From: Flavobacteriales bacterium CG18_big_fil_WC_8_21_14_2_50_32_9
GTDB lineage: Bacteria; Bacteroidota; Bacteroidia; Flavobacteriales_E; Vicingaceae
Direction: 5' to 3'
DNA: 6,278 nucleotides
Assembly (NCBI GenBank): GCA_002770955.1
Contig: PCUH01000149.1
Location: 983 to 7,260 of the forward strand
The notes under the pieces were generated by a model that saw only the letters and a program-made list of their open reading frames with translations, made no database searches and was not told where the DNA came from. A program made the position numbers and the translations under genes. Below, piece by piece: positions 1 to 6,046 of the stretch. Position 1 is the first letter of the stretch. Every line of letters begins with the position of its first letter.

Positions 1-73
1 TTACTACTGAAGTAAAAGAAAAGGTGATTACTGCAATTGTTCCTAATAAAATTAATTTTTTTAAGTTTTTCAT
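1..73 (-). CDS. 5' end of an exported protein, cut by the window edge
   Basis: An ATG lies five bases after the stop of the preceding gene and opens a frame that stays open for 24 codons to the window edge. The visible residues begin MKNLKKLILLGTIAVITFSF and end TSVV: a Lys-rich start followed by a hydrophobic core, which is a typical Sec signal peptide or lipoprotein leader. No mature sequence is visible, so the product cannot be named. The tight spacing places it in the same operon as the NrfD/iron-sulfur genes, so it is probably another envelope component of that system. In comparable operons such a gene is often a cytochrome or other periplasmic redox protein, but nothing here proves that. 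Confidence 0.7.
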   Translation of the reverse strand, partial: MKNLKKLILLGTIAVITFSFTSVV

Positions 74-78
74 AGCGT

Positions 79-972
79 TTAATTTTTAGATTTATAAATT
101 TTAAATAGATTAATTACTAATACAAATAAGATAGACCATACTCCAATTAATAGAATGTTTGGGAATATCCATAAATAAATAGGAGTTAATGTTGGAGGCG
201 ACCACATCGTTCTTTCGTTAAAGCTCGATTTATCTGTAATTGGTTCTCCAAAACCTGCTTCAAAGTTGGCTATAATCGTGCCATATTCATCACTTTCTTC
301 TAATATAACTTGAAAAATTAATTTTCCATCTACACCTGTTAAACCATCTTCAATAGGGACTGTAATAACCCCTTCTTCATCAGTAGAATAACTTTCGTCT
401 TCACCAATTTGTAGGTTGCCAAATAATCGTTTTAAACCAACTTTTAAATCTTGTTCTTCTAAAGGTTCTCCATCAGGAGAAGTTAAAATTGCTTTGATAT
501 GTTTGATACTATCAATTTCTTCAATAGAGACTTTTAGAGAAGCAGGTAAAACTTCAACACTTTCTTCTTCATCTTCAAATTCTGCACTATCTTCAATTTT
601 GACTACATATTCATTCTTAGTTTCATTTATAGATGTCGCAGGAATGATGAATTTGGCTTTTCCATCTTCATTGGTTTGTATTTGACCAATCTTTTTTTCT
701 GATGTTTCACTTTCACCATCTTCGAGTTCAGTTTCGGTTATAGCATAGATTGTGAGCATTAATTTTTCGCATGGAAAAAATGCTTTTTCTATTTTATATT
801 TTGCTGAAATTTTTAAAATAGAATATTGACCTATTATTTTTTGATGCTCAACTGATAAATTTACACTCTTTTTATCATCTTCTTGGCCAAAGGCACTAAT
901 TGAAATAATGGAGAATAATGCGGCTAGAATTAAAAAGGATGATTTTCTATAATAATTTGCTAAATGTTTCAT
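79..972 (-). CDS. Acidic exported beta-sandwich protein with C-terminal membrane anchor
   Basis: I do not recognise this 297-residue protein as a named family. Residues 1-30 look like a Sec signal peptide (hydrophobic run 12-27, then AFGQ). About 35-142 and 144-240 read as two beta-rich, Ig- or transthyretin-like domains. Each has an acidic turn followed by a strand (TNEDGKAKFIIP near 100-111, TDEEGVITVPIEDG near 197-210), a pattern common in such sandwiches. The protein is strongly acidic (EFEDEEESVE near 131-140). A hydrophobic helix at about 264-290 followed by KIYKSKN predicts a C-terminal membrane anchor with a short cytoplasmic tail, so most of the protein would face the periplasm. No heme motif is present and only one Cys (68) lies in the mature part, so it is not itself an obvious redox carrier. 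Its start overlaps the NrfD stop by four bases (ATGA), suggesting translational coupling and a partner or assembly role. That role is inference. Confidence 0.85.
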   Translation of the reverse strand: MKHLANYYRKSSFLILAALFSIISISAFGQEDDKKSVNLSVEHQKIIGQYSILKISAKYKIEKAFFPCEKLMLTIYAITETELEDGESETSEKKIGQIQTNEDGKAKFIIPATSINETKNEYVVKIEDSAEFEDEEESVEVLPASLKVSIEEIDSIKHIKAILTSPDGEPLEEQDLKVGLKRLFGNLQIGEDESYSTDEEGVITVPIEDGLTGVDGKLIFQVILEESDEYGTIIANFEAGFGEPITDKSSFNERTMWSPPTLTPIYLWIFPNILLIGVWSILFVLVINLFKIYKSKN

Positions 973-2282
973 AATTCTTCTGTTTTATGAGTTTCTAAAA
1001 ATCCTTTTTCTTCAGCTGTTTCGTGAATAGGAATGATTGGTAAATAACGAAATAAGATAGTCATTATTAATAATGCGGCAGCTAATGTTCCAAATGTTAT
1101 CATCCATTCTAACAGAGTAGGATGATAAAAATGCCATTCTTCAGGAACTCCTTGAACTGGTAAAAAAGGATGTAGAAGTGTTGGTGAAACAATAAGGTAT
1201 CTTTTCCACCAAGCACCTACAACTACTATTAATCCAATAATAAAAAGGGGCAGAGGTTTTCTTCCTTTTGGAAATATCAGAACAATAATAGGAAGAATTA
1301 AACCAAATATAATTACACTCCAAAATAGTGGAGCAAAATCACCTGTAAACATACCTTCTAGGTGAGCTGCTTCTTCAACCGTAGTTTTATAAGCAGGAAC
1401 CAAGTATTCGTTCACATTAAAATATAGGTAAACTAAACAAAGTAAAACCAGTAATTTACCCATCTTATCAAAATGAAAGTCTGTTATATATTCTTCCAAA
1501 TGGTACACTTTTCTAAGTACATACATAAGTACAACAACAGCCCCAGCCCCAGCAACAAATGCTCCAGCAATAAAATAAGGTCCAAAATTTGAACTGTCCC
1601 AACCTGGTCGGTAGGTAGTAGCAAATAACCATGCTGTAACTGTGTGAATGGTAAATGCAATTGGAATTATCATAACTGATAATGTACGAATGGCATTGTT
1701 ATAAATTTTTACTTGAGCTTCACTTCCTTTCCAGTTTAAAGAAAGCTTATCGTATATTTTACTCAGAAATGGTTTTTCTTTAAAATGTTTTTTAAGGATA
1801 GCAAAATCAGGTAATAGCGGATAGTACAATAATAACAAACTTATTACAAGGTAGGTTGTAATAACCAAAACATCCCATATAATAGGAGATTGAAGTCTGC
1901 CATGTAATAATATATTATATATCCTTTCTGGACGCCCCATGTCAAGTATAATGGTAAGACCTGCCATCATGATGGCAGCAACGGCTATAACCTCTGATAT
2001 TCTTGTAAGTGGAGTGCTCCAATGAGTTCCAGATAATCTTAAAATAGCTGTTACTAATGATCCAACCAAACTTATAGCCACAAAAAACACGAAGTTTGAT
2101 ATGTAAATTCCCCATAATGCATAATCACGCATACCAGTAATGATTAAACCTTTATCTATTTGTTGATAATAGGCATACATTGCTAATAGAATAATTAAAC
2201 ACAAAAAAGCAACCCAAATTTGACCTAGTTTTCCAAATTTTCGTGGAGCTAAGTCTAGTATTAATTTATCATAATCTTTCAT
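969..2282 (-). CDS. nrfD: NrfD/PsrC-family (ActC-like) quinone-site membrane subunit
   Basis: This 437-residue integral membrane protein has about ten hydrophobic helices (roughly 19-38, 57-80, 97-114, 134-157, 198-222, 233-256, 275-296, 316-338, 345-363, 391-412). Family-like landmarks include LWGIYISNFVFF in helix 2, LDMGRPER at 113-120, SPIIWDV at 132-138 with LLPDFA at 156-161, IHTVTAWLFA at 212-221, GPYFIAGA at 234-241 and NEYLVPAY at 291-298. From memory, the SP-WDV, PD-A, IHT and PPYF-AGA type stretches resemble ActC of alternative complex III as much as NrfD or DsrP. Members of this family bind menaquinol or menaquinone in the cytoplasmic membrane and exchange electrons with a periplasmic iron-sulfur partner, without hemes of their own. 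The partner here is the gene directly upstream, only two bases away. The gene symbol is a family label; the substrate is unknown. Confidence 0.93.
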   Translation of the reverse strand: MKDYDKLILDLAPRKFGKLGQIWVAFLCLIILLAMYAYYQQIDKGLIITGMRDYALWGIYISNFVFFVAISLVGSLVTAILRLSGTHWSTPLTRISEVIAVAAIMMAGLTIILDMGRPERIYNILLHGRLQSPIIWDVLVITTYLVISLLLLYYPLLPDFAILKKHFKEKPFLSKIYDKLSLNWKGSEAQVKIYNNAIRTLSVMIIPIAFTIHTVTAWLFATTYRPGWDSSNFGPYFIAGAFVAGAGAVVVLMYVLRKVYHLEEYITDFHFDKMGKLLVLLCLVYLYFNVNEYLVPAYKTTVEEAAHLEGMFTGDFAPLFWSVIIFGLILPIIVLIFPKGRKPLPLFIIGLIVVVGAWWKRYLIVSPTLLHPFLPVQGVPEEWHFYHPTLLEWMITFGTLAAALLIMTILFRYLPIIPIHETAEEKGFLETHKTEEL

Positions 2283-2284
2283 AG

Positions 2285-3217
2285 TTATTCGATTTTATCT
2301 ACAGATTTAAATTCATTGAAGTTTTCCATTCCTTTTTCAAAGTCAACTAATCGATCTGCAGGTGGTAAGTAGAAAACACTTGGCTCAGTTCCTAAACTTT
2401 CCATTAGTCTGTATCCAGCTTTTTCTTTCAAAAGAGCACTTAATTTAAATGTTTGTCCACTTCCATTAGTAACAGCATCTTCATAAGCATCACCAAAGGC
2501 AAAAACATCATTAGGACAAGCTTTTACACAAAAAGGAAGTTCGCCTTTAATAGTTTCGTGAGGACAGAAATCGCACTTATCAACAGTACCTTTCACACTT
2601 GGTTTCCCACAATGATCAGGTGTGTATTCTTCTTCGTGAACAATTTCGGGCTGATTGGGTTCATTCCAATTAAAAACTCGAATGGAGTAAGGGCAAGCAG
2701 CCATGCAAAAACGACAGCCAATACAACGTTCGTTATCAATTAAAACTATTCCATCTTTTCGTTTAAAAGTGGCATCAACAGGACAAACTTTAACACAAGG
2801 AGGTTTGTCGCAATGCTGACATTGAGTTGGTTGAAAATAAGGAGCAGTTTTTTCAGATTCCTGCATCTTATAAACTTTTAACCAAGCATTTTCTCCTGTA
2901 ATATAGTGTCCTTTGTTACATGCTTTTTGGCATTTTAGTGCATTTTTACACTTTGCCAAGTCCACAACCATTACAAATTTTTTATTTGGAAAACCTTCTC
3001 TGGAATTGTAGTTTTCAGGTTTTATGGCAACTTCCTGAACTTCAGAGGCTGGAACTTGAATAATACTTCCATCAGTTGACATTAGTTCAACCATTTCTTC
3101 CTTGTCTTTGTTGTCTAAGGCTTTAGCAACAGCAACTGTTCCTATTGATGCTATTGCACCTAATTTAACCCCCAACTTTAAAAACTTTCGTCTAGATTTT
3201 TTATTATCTTTTTCCAT
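2285..3217 (-). CDS. Tat-exported four-cluster ferredoxin-like electron-transfer subunit (HybA/NrfC/PsrB type)
   Basis: The 310-residue protein opens with a twin-arginine signal (SRRKFLKLG at 8-16, hydrophobic to about 33), so it should be exported folded with its clusters. Four Cys groups follow: C90/C96/C100, C133/C136/C141/C145, C165/C168/C171/C175 and C215/C218/C230/C234. This is the arrangement of the DMSO-reductase-type iron-sulfur subunits (HybA, NrfC, PsrB, TtrB, DsrO), which carry electrons between an NrfD-like membrane protein and a catalytic or cytochrome partner. Group one has Ala93 where the second Cys of CxxCxxCxxxC is expected, leaving 15 of the usual 16 ligands; C203 is an extra Cys outside the motifs. 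A linker at about 41-67 precedes the ferredoxin fold, and a C-terminal extension after 240 has no membrane helix. The NrfD-type gene starts two bases after its stop, so the two very likely form a complex. Confidence 0.93.
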   Translation of the reverse strand: MEKDNKKSRRKFLKLGVKLGAIASIGTVAVAKALDNKDKEEMVELMSTDGSIIQVPASEVQEVAIKPENYNSREGFPNKKFVMVVDLAKCKNALKCQKACNKGHYITGENAWLKVYKMQESEKTAPYFQPTQCQHCDKPPCVKVCPVDATFKRKDGIVLIDNERCIGCRFCMAACPYSIRVFNWNEPNQPEIVHEEEYTPDHCGKPSVKGTVDKCDFCPHETIKGELPFCVKACPNDVFAFGDAYEDAVTNGSGQTFKLSALLKEKAGYRLMESLGTEPSVFYLPPADRLVDFEKGMENFNEFKSVDKIE

Positions 3218-3222
3218 GATTT

Positions 3223-3486
3223 TTATTTATCTTTATTTAACCAATTTAAAAGCGATTTGTTGGAAATATTTTTTTCTATAACTTTAGATTCAGCCAACAC
3301 ACTTTTTTTTACTCTAACAGTTGTTCCGTCAGGTTTAAGCAAAGTTTGGTATTCGTCACTTTCTTCCAGTGCTTCTGGTGATGGTTTTCCAAATCCAAAA
3401 AGTGGCAGAATTAATCCAGCACCAAGCATTGGAAAGAAACTTCTTCTGTTGACGTTGTATTTTTTATTTTTTTCTAATTCTTCCAT
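3223..3486 (-). CDS. 87-residue Tat-signal mini-protein, linker-like
   Basis: This short gene sits ten bases after the barrel gene and five bases before the iron-sulfur gene, so it is embedded in the operon and probably real. Its N-terminus carries a twin-arginine motif (NRRSFFPMLGAG at 13-24) and a hydrophobic stretch to about 33. The remaining 50 or so residues have no Cys, His cluster or heme motif, and end in a Lys/Asn-rich tail. Residues 45-67 align without gaps to residues 41-63 of the following iron-sulfur protein: about 7 of 23 are identical (including D53-G54 and V59) and several more are conservative. It therefore looks like a stand-alone copy of the Tat-signal-plus-linker part of that neighbour. 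It could be a small accessory subunit, a membrane-tethered docking piece (if the signal is not cleaved) or the remnant of a larger Tat protein. The function is unknown. Confidence 0.8.
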   Translation of the reverse strand: MEELEKNKKYNVNRRSFFPMLGAGLILPLFGFGKPSPEALEESDEYQTLLKPDGTTVRVKKSVLAESKVIEKNISNKSLLNWLNKDK

Positions 3487-3496
3487 ATCATTTTTT

Positions 3497-4348
3497 TTAT
3501 AGGTGCCATAACCTTATTATATTGAATCCAATCATAAAATCAGCTTCAAAGAAATCGTTTTGATTGTACATGATGTTTTTTTGAGCCACTATTCCTTTAT
3601 AATTAGTTATAAATATTTGAAATGAATGTGATCCAGTTGCAAATTCAACACCCACACTAACCCCTGGTTTAGGGCTAGTATGTTTATAGGAATGAAGCAT
3701 TTGTGTGTATTCAAATAGAATAGATGCTTGTGGGCTTACTTTTACTCTTCCACCTGCACTGAGAGCGAATACATCGTTTTCCATGTGAGATTCAACTAAA
3801 TTGTAATGAGAAACACTTGGAGCAACTTGCAATGAGATTAGTCTGTTAATTCTTCTTGAAATTAATAATTGATTAAAGAAAGAATATCTATCTTCTGTGT
3901 GCGTAAAATTCTCTTTACGTCTAGCATCGTTAGTAAAGTTTCCATAATAACTAACATTTATAGGCATTCCTTTTCCCTTTGTTTGCCTAAGTAAAGTTGC
4001 TTTCCAATTAAAATCTTGTAAACGATTATCTTTAGTTGTTCCGTATCCCAATGTTAATCGGTCGTGAATGGCATAACTCACAGCTATTCGAATGTTAGCT
4101 GGACCCCATATACCAATTAAGTCATTAGATTTTGGACCAGCATCAACTAAACCAAAACGGTGATTCATTACCATTTCTAATGTTTTTTTATTATGAGCAA
4201 CAGTAGTTTGGCTTTCTATTAAAGAGGTACTTTCAAAAGCAGCTCTTTCAATTTTTTTTGTTTCTGGTGCAGGAGTTTCCGCATTTTCCTGTCCAAAAGA
4301 AAAAAGAGGAATTATTACTGCTGCAGCTAATATTTTATATCGTTTCAT
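3497..4348 (-). CDS. DUF5777-type outer-membrane beta-barrel protein
   Basis: The 283-residue protein begins with a Sec signal peptide (MKRYKILAAAVIIPLFSFGQ, cleavage near residue 19-20). After a Glu/Pro/Lys-rich segment (21-34) it shows alternating polar/hydrophobic strands throughout: MVMNHRFG at 59-66, NIRIAVSYAI at 85-94, RLTLGYG at 97-103, NVSYYGNF at 131-138, SILFEYTQML at 209-218, VSVGVEFATG at 230-239 and a final hydrophobic strand ending in aromatic and Leu residues. The pattern matches Bacteroidota proteins annotated as DUF5777 beta-barrels, recognised from memory. There are no Cys residues or heme motifs. DUF5777 proteins commonly sit beside c-type cytochromes and YceI-like proteins, consistent with the monoheme lipoprotein 19 bases upstream. 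It probably sits in the outer membrane as a pore or a scaffold for surface redox components. The family call is fairly firm; the role is inference. Confidence 0.85.
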   Translation of the reverse strand: MKRYKILAAAVIIPLFSFGQENAETPAPETKKIERAAFESTSLIESQTTVAHNKKTLEMVMNHRFGLVDAGPKSNDLIGIWGPANIRIAVSYAIHDRLTLGYGTTKDNRLQDFNWKATLLRQTKGKGMPINVSYYGNFTNDARRKENFTHTEDRYSFFNQLLISRRINRLISLQVAPSVSHYNLVESHMENDVFALSAGGRVKVSPQASILFEYTQMLHSYKHTSPKPGVSVGVEFATGSHSFQIFITNYKGIVAQKNIMYNQNDFFEADFMIGFNIIRLWHL

Positions 4349-4367
4349 AATGTTATAATTTTAGAAA

Positions 4368-4763
4368 TTAATTATTAAGTGCTCCTTGGTCTATCCATTG
4401 ACCAACTAAATTTATTTTAGCTTGTTCCAAAGGTAAACTTGGTGGCATTTGGCTTGCTCCATTTCCTGTAATGGTTTTGTATAAAACACTTGCTGCTTTG
4501 TCTGATGGAGTAACGTAATTTCCATTAGTTAATGCCGCATAAGAATTGCCTGTAGTTAAATTTGGTGTTGTTGTTCCATTATGACAGTTAATACAATTTT
4601 GAGTGAAGATAGGTTGAATATCATCTTTAAACGATACATTGTCAACGATAATTTCTTCTTCCTCAATAATTGGTTCTGGCAATTTATCATGATAGCATGA
4701 ATATGCTGTTAAGCCAATGACTGCAACAACAAGTAATTGAACTATGTTTTTCATATTTTTCAT
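4368..4763 (-). CDS. Monoheme c-type cytochrome lipoprotein
   Basis: The 131-residue protein has a lipoprotein signal peptide ending in a lipobox (LTAYSC), with the lipidated Cys at 23. A short tether (YHDKLPEP) and a Glu-rich stretch (EEEEI at 34-38) lead into the heme domain. The heme-binding motif is C57-I-N-C60-H61, and M106 in the QMPP segment is the natural sixth iron ligand. The final helix (QAKINLVGQWIDQGA) is the usual C-terminal helix of small class I cytochromes c. The size fits a single domain plus tether. It probably shuttles electrons at a membrane surface in the envelope. ATG codons at residues 1 and 4 could both serve as start; the first is chosen because it gives a fuller Lys/Asn n-region. 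It is the first gene after a terminator-like hairpin, yet is followed by tightly packed operon genes, so it may have its own promoter or depend on read-through. Confidence 0.93.
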   Translation of the reverse strand: MKNMKNIVQLLVVAVIGLTAYSCYHDKLPEPIIEEEEIIVDNVSFKDDIQPIFTQNCINCHNGTTTPNLTTGNSYAALTNGNYVTPSDKAASVLYKTITGNGASQMPPSLPLEQAKINLVGQWIDQGALNN

Positions 4764-4795
4764 TTTAGTTCTTTTAATAGGTTTATATATAAAAT

Positions 4796-4827
4796 TAGTC
4801 TAGGTAGTTTTTTAACCACCTAGACTA
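4796..4827 (-). terminator. Intrinsic terminator-like hairpin after the diheme cytochrome gene
   Basis: The minus-strand RNA can form a 14-bp stem with a 4-base A loop. Arms are 4814-4827 and 4796-4809; ten outer pairs are perfect and there is one G-U pair inside. It begins seven bases after the stop codon at 4834 and is followed by a short, imperfect U-rich run (ATTTTATATATA). The stem is strong for such an AT-rich region. The weak U-tract means it may only partly terminate, and it could instead stabilise the 3' end of the upstream message. The pairing also works on the plus strand, but no plus-strand gene ends here. Confidence 0.75.
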
Positions 4828-4833
4828 GCTTAT

Positions 4834-5724
4834 TTAATTTGGATAATTAGTAGTATTATCAAGTGCTTTATATAAATCTTTCATTTGACTTAAAGTAATT
4901 GCAGTTGGTCCCATAGAAGATCCTAATTGACCAGATACTATTTTGTGTTGCACTTCATGAGGGTTTGATCTTGTAAAATCACCTAGTGTTTTTCCTCCTA
5001 ACAAAATATTTGTTCCAGTAGCACCATGGCAACTCGCACATTTTGTGGCGAAAAAAGCATCTCCAGCAGCAGCATTACCATCTTTTCCTATGTCAGAATA
5101 AGTTTTAGAACCTGTAGGGTAAGATCCTGTTGTGTTAATAGTATATAATTCATCGGTATTAAAAGCTCCTACTTTTAAGAATTTTACTAAATCCCAAATC
5201 ATACCATCACTAAGAATTTTACCATAATCAGGATGATTGTTTCCTCCTAATGCTGGGTTGGTTCCATCCGCTGTTCTTGCTGGGTCAACCAATGCCCCAC
5301 CAGTGTTTTTTATTTTATCGAATAACACTCTAATATCAGCATATTTTAAATTAGTGAGTTGGAAGGTTGAAACATCTGGTCGTGTTGTAGTTGGAGCCCT
5401 ATTAATGTATGAAGCATATCTGGCTTTTTGATCCCAAGCATGACATTGTTTACATCTGTAAAAATCTTTGTATCCAGTAATGTTAGTAAGAACAACATTT
5501 GGGTCTTTAGGAGTTGTAAACCCTGTTTCTGATTTTGTGAAATCATTATATAATTTACTACCATTTACTGCACTTGCTGCATTGTAAGCCAACAAATCAT
5601 AATCTGTGTCATCAACAGGTGGAGGTGTTGGCTCTGGTAATTTTTCATCAGCATGCGTACATGCCTGCATTCCAATTAATAAAATTCCTAATCCAAATAG
5701 GGCAAGATTTATTTTTGTTTTCAT
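4834..5724 (-). CDS. Diheme c-type cytochrome lipoprotein
   Basis: The 296-residue protein has a lipoprotein signal peptide with the lipidated Cys at 22 (GMQAC), then a tether (THADEKLPEP, then Pro-rich TPPPVDD). Two heme c motifs are visible: C91-K-Q-C94-H95 and C229-A-S-C232-H233. Each is followed by a plausible Met ligand, M175 (SDGMIWDLVKFL) for the first domain and M271 (SSMGP) for the second; the sequence after each Met reads like the closing helix of a cytochrome c fold. The two-domain layout is typical of diheme electron carriers, and I see no peroxidase-type signature. It is probably membrane-tethered and extracytoplasmic, exchanging electrons with the monoheme lipoprotein or iron-sulfur subunit downstream. 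A 70-base gap with a strong hairpin separates it from the next gene, so its transcript level may differ from the rest of the cluster. Confidence 0.93.
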   Translation of the reverse strand: MKTKINLALFGLGILLIGMQACTHADEKLPEPTPPPVDDTDYDLLAYNAASAVNGSKLYNDFTKSETGFTTPKDPNVVLTNITGYKDFYRCKQCHAWDQKARYASYINRAPTTTRPDVSTFQLTNLKYADIRVLFDKIKNTGGALVDPARTADGTNPALGGNNHPDYGKILSDGMIWDLVKFLKVGAFNTDELYTINTTGSYPTGSKTYSDIGKDGNAAAGDAFFATKCASCHGATGTNILLGGKTLGDFTRSNPHEVQHKIVSGQLGSSMGPTAITLSQMKDLYKALDNTTNYPN

Positions 5725-5910
5725 GATTAAAATTTTTAGAGGTTTATAATTATTTTTTGTTTATTTTAAAAAAAATACTTTATTTTTCATTGAGCAAATA
5801 TCAGTATCATTGTGAGGAATATTAATGATTATTATTAGATGTAAAGATGTTTTTTAGCATTTTAAAAAGTGACTTTTATCATGAATTTATTTAAATTGTA
5901 AGTTTCATTA
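5725..5910. other. AT-rich leader upstream of the cytochrome cluster
   Basis: This gene-free stretch of very low GC should hold the promoter for the minus-strand cluster. The best match to the Bacteroidota -7 element TAnnTTTG is GATATTTG at 5802-5795 on the minus strand (five of six defined bases), about 70 bases before the start at 5724. I see no convincing TTG -33 partner, so it is only a candidate. No ORF, RNA gene or clear operator was found. Confidence 0.4.
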
Positions 5911-6030
5911 GCAGAGGTCATAGTACTTTGTAGCAACGAGCCAACTGAAAACGAGAATAAAAGGTTGGAGAACCCGTAATTGCCAACGCTCTTTGCTATC
6001 GCTTCAAACTACGGTCAGTTGGGGGATTTG
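5911..6030. other. GC-richer structured intergenic element with nested inverted repeats
   Basis: About 46% GC by hand count (55 of 120), well above the flanking AT-rich DNA. An outer perfect 8-bp inverted repeat (CCAACTGA at 5941-5948, TCAGTTGG at 6015-6022) encloses other pairings. CCGTAATT at 5974-5981 pairs with AACTACGG at 6007-6014; the single mismatch becomes a U-G pair on the minus strand, giving eight continuous pairs there. GTTGG at 5964-5968 could pair with CCAAC at 5983-5987 as an alternative fold. Minus-strand GGTT-CTCC-AACC near 5973-5962 forms a small side hairpin followed by TTTT. No frame is open through it. It could be a dispersed repeat, a mobile-element remnant, or a structured 3' UTR or small RNA of the upstream gene. 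I have a vague memory of similar segments elsewhere in Bacteroidota but cannot name a family. Confidence 0.5.
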
Positions 6031-6046
6031 TGCTTTGTTTTTCATC

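Noticed and set aside
416..685. Plus-strand open frame of 89 codons inside the acidic anchored protein gene
   Set aside because: Ser-rich antisense shadow of the Glu/Asp/Lys-rich minus-strand gene; no family resemblance and no promoter.
1141..1323. Minus-strand 60-codon frame inside the NrfD-type gene
   Set aside because: Out-of-frame shadow of a well-supported membrane protein; low-complexity composition.
2453..2743. Plus-strand 96-codon frame opposite the iron-sulfur protein
   Set aside because: Antisense to strongly conserved Cys motifs; its sequence looks random.
969..3217. A complete alternative complex III or polysulfide reductase operon
   Set aside because: Only the iron-sulfur and NrfD/ActC-type subunits are seen; no ActA-type multiheme protein, no molybdopterin-fold domain and no ActD/E/F equivalents are in the window.
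3257..3502. Plus-strand 81-codon frame opposite the Tat mini-protein
   Set aside because: I considered whether this strand was the real gene. The minus-strand frame has a proper Tat motif, tight operon spacing and similarity to its neighbour; the plus-strand frame has none of these.
5237..5564. A plus-strand and a minus-strand frame inside the diheme cytochrome gene
   Set aside because: Both lie within the coding region carrying the first heme motif and have no independent support.
5789..5804. Possible FNR/CRP-like site (TTGAG...TATCA) upstream of the cytochrome cluster
   Set aside because: The half-sites do not match in spacing or in full sequence, and such near-matches are expected by chance in AT-rich DNA.
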